Numbered from the stretch's first letter, positions 25,290-33,877 are shown. The stretch: 64,000 nt of DNA from JAJFVC01 sp039698075 (GCA_039698075.1 JBDKTJ010000070.1:1-64000), one strand, 5' to 3'. Notes: generated by a model not told the origin, from the sequence alone. Numbers and translations are program-made.

Positions 25290-26111
25290 ATGTACGAAAC
25301 CTATTGGCATTTGAAGCAGAAGCCTTTTGAGGACACGGCCGACCCGCGGTTTTATTACCCCGGCGAGTCGCATCAAGCGGCGCTCTTGAAACTGCGCTAC
25401 GCCATCGAGAACCGCCGCGGCGGCGCGCTGTTGGCCGGTCCCTCCGGCGTCGGCAAGACGCTGCTTTCGACCATGCTGCCAGGCGTCTTGGGCGAATCGT
25501 TCGCGCCGTTGGTGCGATTGGTGTATCCGCAGATGTCCTCGCCGGAGTTGCTGGCCTATCTGGCCGATCGGCTCGACGGGGTCGATTCGGGCCCGAAAAC
25601 GCCCGGCGTCGAATCGAGCGTCCGACGCATCGAGCGATGCCTCGCCGCGAATCATCGCGAGGGTCGCCACGCCGTACTGGTGGTCGACGAGGCTCAACTG
25701 CTCGACGGCGTTTCGATGTTCGAGACGCTGCGGCTGCTTTTGAATTTCGAGCCGGACGGCGGCCCCGGCTGCACGGTGCTTCTGGTGGGCGAACCGTCGC
25801 TGCTGCCCATGCTCGACCGCATGCCGCAGTGGGAAGAACGCCTCGCGGTGAAATGCCTGCTGCGCCCGTTCGGCGAATCGGAAACGGCCGCCTACGTCGA
25901 GCATCGTTTGCGGGCGGCCGGCGCGACCCGATCGATCATCGAACCGGAAGGCCTCGCCGCGCTGTACGCGCTGACCCACGGCGTCGCCCGGCGAATCAAT
26001 CGGCTCTGCGATCTCGCGCTGCTGATCGGTTTCGCCGAGGAGCAGCCGAGCCTCGGCGCCGACCATTTTGAAGCTGTCTGCAACGAACTCGTCACGGTCG
26101 CGCCCGAATGA
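25290..26111 (+). CDS. ExeA/GspA-like AAA ATPase
   Basis: 273 aa. Starts MYETYWHLKQKPFEDTADPR, the classic ExeA/MSHA-type N-terminus (Y-x-x-F-x-L-x-x-x-P-F). Walker A GPSGVGKT near residue 51 and Walker B VLVVDEAQLLD near 130. Sensor-like arginines are in the C-terminal helical lid (GVARRINRLCDLALLIG). Such ATPases assemble secretion or exopolysaccharide-export channels, often beside a CpsD-like protein, which matches the gene upstream (138-bp gap). It lacks a C-terminal peptidoglycan-binding domain, unlike full GspA. Confidence 0.88.
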   Translation: MYETYWHLKQKPFEDTADPRFYYPGESHQAALLKLRYAIENRRGGALLAGPSGVGKTLLSTMLPGVLGESFAPLVRLVYPQMSSPELLAYLADRLDGVDSGPKTPGVESSVRRIERCLAANHREGRHAVLVVDEAQLLDGVSMFETLRLLLNFEPDGGPGCTVLLVGEPSLLPMLDRMPQWEERLAVKCLLRPFGESETAAYVEHRLRAAGATRSIIEPEGLAALYALTHGVARRINRLCDLALLIGFAEEQPSLGADHFEAVCNELVTVAPE

Positions 26112-26115
26112 CACG

Positions 26116-27210
26116 ATGACTTTCGCCACGATCCGCGTTCTGGTGGTCGACGACTCGGCGGTGATGCGTCAACGGCTGCGCGAGTGGATCGAAAGCGATC
26201 CCGGCATGACGGTCGTCGCCACGGCCGGCGACGGTCGCGAAGCCCTTGAACAGCTCGCAACCCATCGTCCCGACGTGGTCACGCTCGACGTGCAAATGCC
26301 GACCATGGACGGACTGGCCGCGCTGGACGCGATCTTCGCCAAGCAGCCGACCCCGGTCGTCATGGTCAGCAGTTTGACGGGCTCGGGCGCCCAAGCCACG
26401 TTCGACGCGTTGGATCGCGGCGCGATCGACTGCGTGCGGAAGCCCGACCCTTCGGCGTCGACCCACGCCGTGTTCCGCGCCGAGTTGCTCCAAAAAATCC
26501 GCGCCGCGGCCCGGGTCGACATGCAACGCCTGCTGGCGATTCGACGACAGCGCAAGACCGAAAATGCGGAATCGACGCTCGCCGAACCGATGGCATCGAC
26601 GCTCAACGCCGACGCCGTCGATCGCTTGGCGACCGTCGTCGTCACGATCGGCATCTCGACGGGCGGTCCCTCGGCGCTGTCCGCGCTGTTCCGGTCGCTC
26701 GAGCCGCCGATGCCGCCGATTGTCGTGGTGCAGCACATGCCGCGGGGGTTCACCGCGCCGCTGGCCGCGAGGCTCGACGGTCTGACCTCGCTTTTGGTCC
26801 GCGAGGCCGCCGCGGGCGACGCGATTCAGCCCGACGGCGCGTGGATTGCGCCGGCCGGACGCCATCTGATCTTACGTCGCGTGGGCCAGCAGGTTCGCGT
26901 CGTGCTCAGCGACGCCCCGCCCCAAAGCGGACACCGGCCGTCGATCGACGTGATGATGGAATCGGCCGCCAAAACGTTCCCGCAACACTGCCTCGGCGTT
27001 CTCATGACCGGCATGGGCCGCGACGGAGTCGCCGGTTGCGCCGCCATCCATCGAGCGGGCGGACGCGTGCTCGGCCAGGACGAGGCCACGTCGGACGTCT
27101 ACGGCATGAACAAGGCCGCCTGTCAAGCCGGCTGGGTCGACCGCGAAGTCCCGTTGGACCTGCTGGCCGACGCCTTTGGGGTCGAAATCCGACGCCTGTT
27201 GGCCTCGTAA
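26116..27210 (+). CDS. cheB: Chemotaxis protein-glutamate methylesterase CheB
   Basis: 364 aa. Receiver domain first: acidic pair in VLVVDDSAVMRQR, phosphoacceptor Asp in VVTLDVQMPTMDG, Thr/Ser in MVSSLT, Lys in VRKPDP. The methylesterase domain starts near 190, with the catalytic triad visible as Ser in GISTGGPSAL, His in VVQHMPRGFT and Asp in GVLMTGMGRDG. Removes methyl groups from chemoreceptors or deamidates them. The ATG lies 4 nt after the ExeA-like stop, so it is probably in that operon. No cheA, cheR or receptor gene is nearby, which makes it an orphan cheB in this window. Confidence 0.95.
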   Translation: MTFATIRVLVVDDSAVMRQRLREWIESDPGMTVVATAGDGREALEQLATHRPDVVTLDVQMPTMDGLAALDAIFAKQPTPVVMVSSLTGSGAQATFDALDRGAIDCVRKPDPSASTHAVFRAELLQKIRAAARVDMQRLLAIRRQRKTENAESTLAEPMASTLNADAVDRLATVVVTIGISTGGPSALSALFRSLEPPMPPIVVVQHMPRGFTAPLAARLDGLTSLLVREAAAGDAIQPDGAWIAPAGRHLILRRVGQQVRVVLSDAPPQSGHRPSIDVMMESAAKTFPQHCLGVLMTGMGRDGVAGCAAIHRAGGRVLGQDEATSDVYGMNKAACQAGWVDREVPLDLLADAFGVEIRRLLAS

Positions 27211-27246
27211 CATTCCACGGCCCGAGACCGTTCGAGACGGCGCGCG

Positions 27247-27723
27247 TCACTGGTCCGCTCGGGCAATCACGCCGACGACGGCTTGTGCGGCTCGCAGATA
27301 ATCGTCGGGCGCCAAAAGCATTTGCCGGCCGCGAACGCCCGCCGACACCGCGATCACGTCGAACTTTCGCATGTGCTCGTCCACGTAGACCGGATAGTCC
27401 CGTTTGGCGGCCAAGGCCGTCACGCCGCCGCGCAGATAACCGGTCAGTGGCTGCACCTGTTTGAGCGCGACCAACTCGACCGATCGATTGTCGGACAACC
27501 GAGCCAGCGCCTTCAAGTCGATCTCCGCGTCGGCCGCCACGACGGCCATCAACACGCCGTGCCGATCGCCCCGGGCCACCAAGGTTTTGAACACCTGCTC
27601 CGGCGGAAGCCCGATGCCGTCGGCGACCCGTTCGGCGTCCAACTGATCCGGGTCCACCTCATACTCTCGGATATCATACGAGATGCCCAACGCGTCGAGC
27701 TTCCGCATGGCGTTGGTTTTCAT
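27247..27723 (-). CDS. ybaK: YbaK/EbsC-type Cys-tRNA(Pro) deacylase
   Basis: 158 aa, full length for the YbaK family. Edits Cys mischarged on tRNA(Pro). Diagnostic segments are MKTNAMRKLDALGISYDIRE, GLPPEQVFKTLVARGD (conserved catalytic Lys in VFKTLV), SVELVALKQVQPLTGYLRGG with the family GYxxGG, and PVYVDEH. It lies 6 nt downstream of the enolase-superfamily gene and convergent with cheB. Probably the last gene of an ispH-enolase-like-ybaK unit. Confidence 0.94.
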   Translation of the reverse strand: MKTNAMRKLDALGISYDIREYEVDPDQLDAERVADGIGLPPEQVFKTLVARGDRHGVLMAVVAADAEIDLKALARLSDNRSVELVALKQVQPLTGYLRGGVTALAAKRDYPVYVDEHMRKFDVIAVSAGVRGRQMLLAPDDYLRAAQAVVGVIARADQ

Positions 27724-27729
27724 GGTCGT

Positions 27730-28779
27730 CTACGTCGCCTGATAGCGTTCCACTTTGGCCCGATCCACCGTGACGCCCAATCCGGACAGCGGTGGCAGCG
27801 ACGCCATGCCGTCGACGATCTCCAGCGGTTCTTGCAACACCGTGTCGCGCGGCTGGCCGGAGGCGAACTCGTTGGCGGCCGAAAACGCCGCGGTGGCCGC
27901 CGCCACGTGCAACAGGGCCGCCGTGGCGACGCCGACCGAGGGACGTCCGCCCAACACCGGCACCACGCCGGCCGCAGCCGCCACCGCCGCGCACGCCCGG
28001 GCCGGCACGATCCCGCCGACTTGATCCAAGTCGACCACCAGAAACGGCGCCGCGTTGCACCGCACGGCCGCCGTTGCATCGACCGGACCGCCGATCGTGC
28101 GCCATACGGCCAACGGCACGCTGGTTTGCCGACCCAACGAGGCCACCAGCCGAAGGTCTTCCGTATGCAACGGATCCAGCAGAAATTGCAGACCGAACGA
28201 CTCCGCGCCGTCGGCTAATCGGCGAGCGGCGTCTAAATCGTATCGGGCCAGACCGTCCAAACGCAGCTCGATCCGATCGCCGACCAATTGCCGCACCGCC
28301 GCAAGGCCCCGCAGGTCTTCTTCGATCCGACCGCTGGCGGCGATGGTTTGCGTGTGGAAGCCCTGATCGGCCCGTTCGCGGGCGATCGACGCGGTAACGA
28401 CCGACCGATGGCCGGCGATCCGCATCGACAGCGGAATCCGCCGCCGATAGTATCCGCCGAGCAGATTGTACAACGGCAATCGCAGCGACCGGGCCAGCAC
28501 GTCCCAGACGGCCATTTCGACGGCGGCCCGAAGCGGCGGCGGATTCAAGGCGTCGAGCGTGTGCAGTTCTTCAAGGTCGTAGACGCTGCGGCCCTCCAAC
28601 ACGGCCAACAGCGACTCGCGCCGGGCAGCCAACTCGGAAGGCCGCCATTCGAGCCCGGACTCCCCCCATCCTTCGATGCCCTGGGTCGTGGTGACCCGCA
28701 CCAGCAACGATCGAACCGGCGAGGTTGAATCGGTTTGTCCGATCGACACCAGATGAAATTCGAGGTCGTGGATTTTCAT
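27730..28779 (-). CDS. Enolase-superfamily (MR/MLE) protein with degraded active site
   Basis: 349 aa. Capping domain (EGWGESGLEWRPSE, AVEMAVWDVLARSLRLPLYN, LLGGYYRRRIPLSMRIAG) and TIM barrel are of mandelate racemase/muconate lactonizing type. The KxK catalytic motif is missing (HTQTIAASGRIEED). The first metal ligand may persist as Asp in LRLDGLARYD, and the second position is Asp rather than Glu (FLLDPLH). The third ligand region is AVWRTIGG instead of an acidic D-E-S loop. Catalysis by the usual enolate mechanism therefore looks unlikely. It overlaps ispH by 4 bp and precedes ybaK by 6 bp; these intimate spacings suggest it is still expressed. Confidence 0.8.
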   Translation of the reverse strand: MKIHDLEFHLVSIGQTDSTSPVRSLLVRVTTTQGIEGWGESGLEWRPSELAARRESLLAVLEGRSVYDLEELHTLDALNPPPLRAAVEMAVWDVLARSLRLPLYNLLGGYYRRRIPLSMRIAGHRSVVTASIARERADQGFHTQTIAASGRIEEDLRGLAAVRQLVGDRIELRLDGLARYDLDAARRLADGAESFGLQFLLDPLHTEDLRLVASLGRQTSVPLAVWRTIGGPVDATAAVRCNAAPFLVVDLDQVGGIVPARACAAVAAAAGVVPVLGGRPSVGVATAALLHVAAATAAFSAANEFASGQPRDTVLQEPLEIVDGMASLPPLSGLGVTVDRAKVERYQAT

Positions 28780-29705
28780 GGTTTCTTCCGCAACGGATCA
28801 GGCAGCGGGAATTTCAATTGTTCCCGGCAAATCACGCACGTCTCGACCGACGCTCCAAATTGTTTCCGCAACAGATCGACGCATTGTTGGACCAACGCTT
28901 CCGGCGCGCTGGCGCCGGCGGTCACCGCCACTGTCTCATCGCCCGAAAACCAATCGAGCCGGATGTCGGACGGATCGTCGATCAGATGGGCCTCGACGCC
29001 GCACGAACGAGCCAATTCGGCCAGCCGCCGGCTATTCGAACTGTTTTGGCTGCCGACGACCAACACGATCTGCGCCTGAGCGGCCAGTCGGCGGACCCCC
29101 TCTTGCCGGTTTTGCGTGGCGTAACAAATGTCGTCCCGCGTTGGTCCGACGATGTTGGGAAATCGCCGTCGCAACCGTTCGATAATCCGAGCCGCGTCGT
29201 CGACCGACAAGGTGGTTTGCGTCAGATAGGCTACGCGGGACGAATCGACCGCCTCGATCCGGTCCACGTCGTCGACGTTCTGGACCAAATGAATCACGTC
29301 GGACGCCTCGCCCATCGTGCCCACCACTTCGTCGTGTCCGGCGTGGCCGATCAAAAAGATCGTGTACCCTTGCCGAGCGAATCGCACGGCCTCGCAGTGG
29401 ACCTTTGTGACCAGCGGGCAGGTGGCGTCGATCGCCGTCAACCGTCGTTGGGCCGCTTGGCGACGAATGGCCGGCGACACGCCGTGGGCCGAATACAACA
29501 GCGTCGAGCCTTCGGGCACGGCCGCCAAATCGTCGACAAAGATCACCCCTCGACTCTGAAACCAATCGACCACCCATTTGTTGTGAACGATCTCATGATA
29601 CACGTACAGCGGCGTGCCGTAGGTCTCCACGGCCGCTTCCAAGGCATCGATCGCCATATTGACGCCGGCGCAAAAACCGCGCGGCGAGGCCAGTATCACT
29701 CGCAT
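28776..29705 (-). CDS. ispH: 4-hydroxy-3-methylbut-2-enyl diphosphate reductase
   Basis: 309 aa. Last enzyme of the MEP pathway, a [4Fe-4S] enzyme making IPP and DMAPP. The three cluster Cys are in SPRGFCAGVNMAI (C12), DATCPLVTKVH and DDICYATQNRQ. Substrate-binding His are in YHEIVHNKWV and LIGHAGHDEV; a VGSQNSSNS block is present. A strong start MRVILASPRGFCAG at 29705. It faces the hpnCDE squalene genes across a 235-bp divergent gap, so precursor supply and squalene synthesis sit together. Confidence 0.97.
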   Translation of the reverse strand: MRVILASPRGFCAGVNMAIDALEAAVETYGTPLYVYHEIVHNKWVVDWFQSRGVIFVDDLAAVPEGSTLLYSAHGVSPAIRRQAAQRRLTAIDATCPLVTKVHCEAVRFARQGYTIFLIGHAGHDEVVGTMGEASDVIHLVQNVDDVDRIEAVDSSRVAYLTQTTLSVDDAARIIERLRRRFPNIVGPTRDDICYATQNRQEGVRRLAAQAQIVLVVGSQNSSNSRRLAELARSCGVEAHLIDDPSDIRLDWFSGDETVAVTAGASAPEALVQQCVDLLRKQFGASVETCVICREQLKFPLPDPLRKKP

Positions 29706-29940
29706 AGTGTCCTCGACGACTAAGCGATATCATAGCGGAAAGATCCGTGGCGGGGGATTGGGGGCAAAAAACGAGAAAATCAGGGGCGGAGGATTCGGGA
29801 TTTCGGAACGACAGGACGCTCCCATCTCTTGCGATTTCGCCGAATTTCCTCAAAAATCGTTGCTGTCCGGCAAAAATGGTTGTGAAACGGCAGGCGGCGG
29901 ACGGCGGTTTGAAAAAATGATCCAAATGCACGGCACGGCC

Positions 29941-30828
29941 ATGAGCAATCTCTCCGCCCCCAATCCCCCGCCCCCCCCGTCGCTGGCCCAAAGTCAACGC
30001 GATTGCCGACGGTTGGCTCGGTGCCATTATGAAAACTTCACCGTGGCCAGCCGGTTGTTGCCTCGCGGGCTGCGGCAGCATTTCTGCAACGTCTACGCCT
30101 ATTGCCGCTGGGCCGACGATCTGGCCGACGAAACAGGCGATCCCGCCCGCAGCTTGGAACTGCTCGACCAGTGGCAAGAACAACTTCGTCAGTGTTACGA
30201 GGGCAAGGCCGTCCATCCGATCTTCGTCGCGCTGGCCGAGACGATCCGGCAATTCGACATCCCGCAACAGACATTCGCCGATCTGTTGATCGCGTTTCGT
30301 CAGGATCAGCAGGTGACGCGCTACGAAACCGCCGACCAGTTGTTGCAGTATTGCCGCTGTTCGGCCAATCCGGTGGGGCGGCTGGTTTTGCATCTTGCCC
30401 GCGGTTGCACGCCCGAGCGGCTGCAATGGTCCGACGCCATTTGCACGGGCCTGCAACTGGCCAATTTTTGCCAAGACGTCGCCCGCGATTGGGACCGGGG
30501 GCGCGTTTATTTGCCGCAAGCAGCCTGCCGGCGGTTCGGCTACGACGAAACGATGTTCGCCCGACGCGCGTGCAACGACGCCTTTCGACGGCTTTTGGCC
30601 GATCAAGTCGATTGGGCCGAAAGTTTCTTGCGGCAAGGGCAACCGCTTGCGGCCCACATGCCGCCGGGCTTCCGGCTGCCGGTGGCGTTGTTCGCCGAGG
30701 GCGGATTGGCTACGCTAGGGGCGATCCGACGCCAAAACTACGACGTCTGGACTCGGCGACCGACCGTCTCTCGGTTTGAAAAATTTTTCTTGCTCGTCCG
30801 CTGTTGGTGGAAATGTCCAAAACGATGA
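29941..30828 (+). CDS. hpnC: Squalene synthase HpnC (hydroxysqualene synthase)
   Basis: About 295 aa. Trans-isoprenyl diphosphate synthase fold. Asp-rich motif 1 YCRWADDLADE near residue 50 and motif 2 NFCQDVARDWDRGRVYLP near 175, both intact. In the HpnCDE route HpnC converts presqualene diphosphate to hydroxysqualene. Start uncertain: ATGs at 29917, 29926 and 29941 are all in frame with weak ribosome-binding sites; 29941 is chosen because the residues before it look non-coding. The frame back to 29659 crosses G-rich intergenic sequence and is not used. It overlaps hpnD by 4 bp. Confidence 0.9.
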   Translation: MSNLSAPNPPPPPSLAQSQRDCRRLARCHYENFTVASRLLPRGLRQHFCNVYAYCRWADDLADETGDPARSLELLDQWQEQLRQCYEGKAVHPIFVALAETIRQFDIPQQTFADLLIAFRQDQQVTRYETADQLLQYCRCSANPVGRLVLHLARGCTPERLQWSDAICTGLQLANFCQDVARDWDRGRVYLPQAACRRFGYDETMFARRACNDAFRRLLADQVDWAESFLRQGQPLAAHMPPGFRLPVALFAEGGLATLGAIRRQNYDVWTRRPTVSRFEKFFLLVRCWWKCPKR

Positions 30829-31721
30829 ATGCCGCTGGCGACCTGCTGAAAGCGAGCTACGCCGAGTGCCATCGGGCAAGTCGGCGGTCGGGCTCGACGT
30901 TTTACGCGGGCTTTTTGTTGCTGCCCACCGAGCGACGCCGTGCGATGGAGGCCCTGTACGCTTTTTTGCGACAGACCGACGACCTGGCCGACGCCGGCTT
31001 GCCGGGTCCCGCGTCGCGCGACGCCTTGACCGCGTGGCGCGCGTCGCTTCGTGGCGCACTGGACCTCCCATCGCCCGAACTGTCCACCGATGCCGGACTT
31101 CCGCTTTGCCTGCCCGCGTTGGCCGACACGGCGCGACGCTTTCAGATTCCCCACGAACATCTGTTTGCGGTGATCGACGGGGTCGAGATGGACTTGAACG
31201 GCCGCCGTTATGAGACGTTCGAGCAGTTGGAATCCTACTGCGATCGCGTGGCGTCGGCGGTCGGGCTGGCGTGCATCCACATCTGGGGATTTCGCGGTCC
31301 GGAGGCCTTTCGTCCGGCTCGCCAGATAGGCGTCGCGTTGCAGTTGACCAACATCCTACGCGACTTGAAGGAGGACGCCGCCGCGGGCCGAGTTTATCTG
31401 CCGTTGGACGATCTGCGGCAGTGCGGCTACTCGGTCGACGATCTGACCCACTCCGTGGTCGACGAGCGTTTTTCTTGTCTTATGGAGTTGGAGACGTCTC
31501 GCGCGGAGCAACTTTACCGCGACGGCGCGGAGCTGTTCGACTGGCTCGAACCGCCGGGCCGCCGGATCTTCGGACTGATGACGGCCACCTACCACGAATT
31601 GTTGCGAAAGATCGCCGCCCGACCGGCCGAGGTGTTTCGCCGTCGCGTCCGAGTCAGTCGACTGCAAAAGGCCCGGCTTTGGATTCGCTGGGCGTTGTGT
31701 CCGCCGCAGAGGTTTTTTTGA
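30825..31721 (+). CDS. hpnD: Presqualene diphosphate synthase HpnD
   Basis: 298 aa. Condenses two farnesyl diphosphates. Contains FYAGFLLLPTERRRAMEALY, then motif 1 FLRQTDDLADAG and motif 2 TNILRDLKEDAAAGRVYLP, as in HpnD/CrtB. ATG at 30825 overlaps the hpnC stop (ATGA); two upstream in-frame ATGs (30804, 30813) would give a longer overlap. It also overlaps hpnE by 1 bp (TGATG at 31719-31723). Tight coupling of the three genes supports stoichiometric synthesis of the squalene pathway. Confidence 0.92.
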   Translation: MNAAGDLLKASYAECHRASRRSGSTFYAGFLLLPTERRRAMEALYAFLRQTDDLADAGLPGPASRDALTAWRASLRGALDLPSPELSTDAGLPLCLPALADTARRFQIPHEHLFAVIDGVEMDLNGRRYETFEQLESYCDRVASAVGLACIHIWGFRGPEAFRPARQIGVALQLTNILRDLKEDAAAGRVYLPLDDLRQCGYSVDDLTHSVVDERFSCLMELETSRAEQLYRDGAELFDWLEPPGRRIFGLMTATYHELLRKIAARPAEVFRRRVRVSRLQKARLWIRWALCPPQRFF

Positions 31722-33091
31722 TGGCAACCCACCGAAAGACACCGAAGTCGCTGGCCGTCGTCGGCGGCGGATTGGCCGGCATGGCGGCGGCTGCGGCGGC
31801 GCAGGCTCGCGGGTGGCGGGTCGAACTGTTCGAACAATCCAAAACGCTCGGCGGCCGGGCCGGCTCGATCTGGGACGCAACCGTCGACGAGCGCATCGAC
31901 CCAGGCCAACACGTGGCGATGGGCTGCTGCACGGCGCTCATGGATTTCTGCCGTCAGGCGGGCGTCGACGATTGTTTCGAGCGATGCCGGCGGCTGCATT
32001 TTGTGGCCCCCGATGGTCGGCAGTTCGATTTCGCACCGGTCGGTTGGCTGCCCGCCCCGCTGCATCTGCTGCCGGGCCTGTTTCGTCTAAAATATCTTTC
32101 CCTCGGCCAACGATGGAAGATCGCCAAGACGTTGCAAAAACTCCAAAAACTGTCGCAAAACGCTTCGTTGACCGTGGAGAAAGAAAAAACCTTCGGCGAT
32201 TGGCTTCGCAACGAAGGGCAATCGGACCTCGCGATCGACGGGTTTTGGTCGGTCGTCTTGACCAGCGCGCTCGGCGAGACGGTCGATCGGGCCTGTTGGT
32301 CGGCCGCGTGCAAGGTGTTTTGCGACGGCTTTTTGGCCCAACGCGACGCGAGCGACGTGCTGTTGCCCAAAAAACCGCTGGGCGAAATTTTCGGCGACCG
32401 CGTCGGCCGCTGGCTTTCGGCTCAAGGCGTCACAATCCATTGCAACGCGACGGTCCGACGGATCGAGGGCGACGCAATCCGCGCGACCAAACTTATTTTG
32501 GACGACGGCGAGCGACGCTCGTTCGACGCGGTCGTTGTCGCGGTTCCGTGGTGGAACGTCGGCGCGATGCTGGCCGACAATCTTCGGGCGGCGATGCCAC
32601 GGCTGGCCGACGCCGCGCGGCTTCAACCGGCGGCCATCACGGCCGTGCATTTCTGGTTCGATCGACCGATCACGCAATTGCCGCACGCCGTGCTGGTCGG
32701 CCGACTCGGCCAATGGGTCTTTTTTAGTCCCGTGGGGCGGGCGAAACGCGTTGGCGACCCGTCCGACAAGAAAAACTATTGTCAGGTGATCGTTAGCGCG
32801 TCGCATCGAATGCCGTCGCGAACTCCGGACGAATGGCGGGCGGCGATTCTCGACGAACTGCGTGCGATCTGGCCGGCCGTCGGACAGGCCACGGTGCTGC
32901 ATCATCGGGTGATCGTGCAGCCGAGGGCGGTGTTTTCGGTCTCGCCCGAGTCGGACTCGTTGCGACCGCCGCAACGCACGCCAATCGAAAACCTGGCGCT
33001 GGCCGGCGATTGGACCTCGACCGGCTGGCCCGGCACGATGGAAGGCGCCGTTCGCAGCGGGCAACTCGCCGTCGATGGGCTGGTCGGTTGA
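31721..33091 (+). CDS. hpnE: Hydroxysqualene dehydroxylase HpnE
   Basis: 456 aa. FAD-dependent amine oxidase/phytoene desaturase-like protein that reduces hydroxysqualene to squalene. N-terminal dinucleotide-binding motif VVGGGLAGMAAAAAA (near residue 13), then VELFEQSKTLGGRAGS. The C-terminal FAD block NLALAGDWTSTGWPGTMEGAVRSG matches HpnE/CrtI relatives. ATG at 31721 shares its A with the hpnD stop. The open frame continues upstream over hpnD but is antisense-like there. With hpnC and hpnD it completes squalene formation, the precursor of hopanoids or sterols. Confidence 0.93.
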   Translation: MATHRKTPKSLAVVGGGLAGMAAAAAAQARGWRVELFEQSKTLGGRAGSIWDATVDERIDPGQHVAMGCCTALMDFCRQAGVDDCFERCRRLHFVAPDGRQFDFAPVGWLPAPLHLLPGLFRLKYLSLGQRWKIAKTLQKLQKLSQNASLTVEKEKTFGDWLRNEGQSDLAIDGFWSVVLTSALGETVDRACWSAACKVFCDGFLAQRDASDVLLPKKPLGEIFGDRVGRWLSAQGVTIHCNATVRRIEGDAIRATKLILDDGERRSFDAVVVAVPWWNVGAMLADNLRAAMPRLADAARLQPAAITAVHFWFDRPITQLPHAVLVGRLGQWVFFSPVGRAKRVGDPSDKKNYCQVIVSASHRMPSRTPDEWRAAILDELRAIWPAVGQATVLHHRVIVQPRAVFSVSPESDSLRPPQRTPIENLALAGDWTSTGWPGTMEGAVRSGQLAVDGLVG

Positions 33092-33114
33092 CCGGGCCCT
33101 CGCAAAACAAAAAC

Positions 33115-33846
33115 TCACCGTCCGCGTTCCGCGCCGAACCACTCCACCTGCCGTCGTGGACAAAATCGAAAGCCGCGCCGCAGGCAATACGGTTCGAGCC
33201 ACGCGGTTTTCGACTCCAACGTGCGGAGGTCGACGCCCTCGGGCATTAAAAACACCCGGCCGCGGTCGATCCCGGGAAACTCGGCCAGATAGCGTTCCAC
33301 CTCGCGGCAATCGCGTGGACGGCCGACGACGAACTTCAGTTGATAATCGTACTCCGACACCAATCGGCGAATCGTCTCGGGCGCGTGGCGCCGGGCCTCG
33401 TGACGCTGTGCCCAATGCGGATCGCTGGTCGTCGACGGCGTCGAGTTCGACAATTTCGGACTGATCGACATCAAGTCGCACGCCACGGGCAAGTAGAGCG
33501 TGCCGGACGTTTCGACCGTGATCCGCCACCCGGCCGCATGCAACTCGTCGGTCAAGGGAACCAATTCGTCGAACAGCATCGGCTCGCCGCCGGTCACGAC
33601 AAGGTCAAGAGAAGAGGGATGAGGGATTAGGGATTGGGGATCGGAAGGGGACGAAAAGTGGAGGGTCTCGATTTGTTCTTGGATTTCGGCAACGGAAAAA
33701 TCCTCGCCTTCGGGTGTCCATGAGGCGTAGGGCGTATCGCACCAACGGCATCGCAGGTTGCAGCCGCTCGTGCGAACGAAAACGCTTTCCGCGCCCGTCC
33801 AGCGGCCTTCCCCTTGAATCGATCGAAAGATCTCGGCGATGCGCAT
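33115..33846 (-). CDS. queE: 7-carboxy-7-deazaguanine synthase QueE, with a short repeat-derived insertion
   Basis: 243 aa radical-SAM enzyme of queuosine synthesis (CPH4 to CDG). Substrate/cluster blocks are IFRSIQGEGRWTGAE and CNLRCRWCDTPY with C29, C33, C36 binding the [4Fe-4S] cluster. TGGEPML follows at about 86. An unusual Ser/Pro segment (SSPSDPQSLIPHPSSL, about 65-80) sits just before the DLVVTGGEP strand and is encoded by a GGGATTA-type simple repeat. The insertion is in frame and the gene stays intact. Located 9 nt downstream of queC, so queC-queE form one unit. Confidence 0.93.
   Translation of the reverse strand: MRIAEIFRSIQGEGRWTGAESVFVRTSGCNLRCRWCDTPYASWTPEGEDFSVAEIQEQIETLHFSSPSDPQSLIPHPSSLDLVVTGGEPMLFDELVPLTDELHAAGWRITVETSGTLYLPVACDLMSISPKLSNSTPSTTSDPHWAQRHEARRHAPETIRRLVSEYDYQLKFVVGRPRDCREVERYLAEFPGIDRGRVFLMPEGVDLRTLESKTAWLEPYCLRRGFRFCPRRQVEWFGAERGR
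33612..33643. repeat. GGGATTA-like simple repeat inside queE
   Basis: Plus strand reads as degenerate tandem copies of GGGAT(T/G)AGGGATT. On the minus strand it encodes the Ser/Pro/Ile-rich insertion of QueE. Very similar sequence (CCAATCCC, AATCCCT) recurs in the gap before acpP near 42665-42680, so this type of simple sequence belongs to intergenic DNA in this genome and appears to have entered a coding region here. Confidence 0.6.
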
Positions 33847-33855
33847 CGCAGTCCC

Positions 33856-33877
33856 CTAGCCCCTAGCCTCTAGCCCC
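33856..33877. repeat. 22-bp perfect repeat, copy 1 (forms the 3' end of queC)
   Basis: Built from CTAG-centred units (CTAGCCCCTAGCCTCTAG then CCCC on the plus strand). A perfect inverted-orientation copy lies at 41759-41780 between fabD and fabG. Here the element supplies the last six codons (Gly-Leu-Glu-Ala-Arg-Gly) and the TAG stop of queC. Confidence 0.75.

Noticed and set aside
23994..26129. 711-aa open frame on the minus strand opposite the P-loop and ExeA genes
   Set aside because: Arg/Gln-rich antisense frame with no recognisable domain; the plus-strand genes have Walker motifs.
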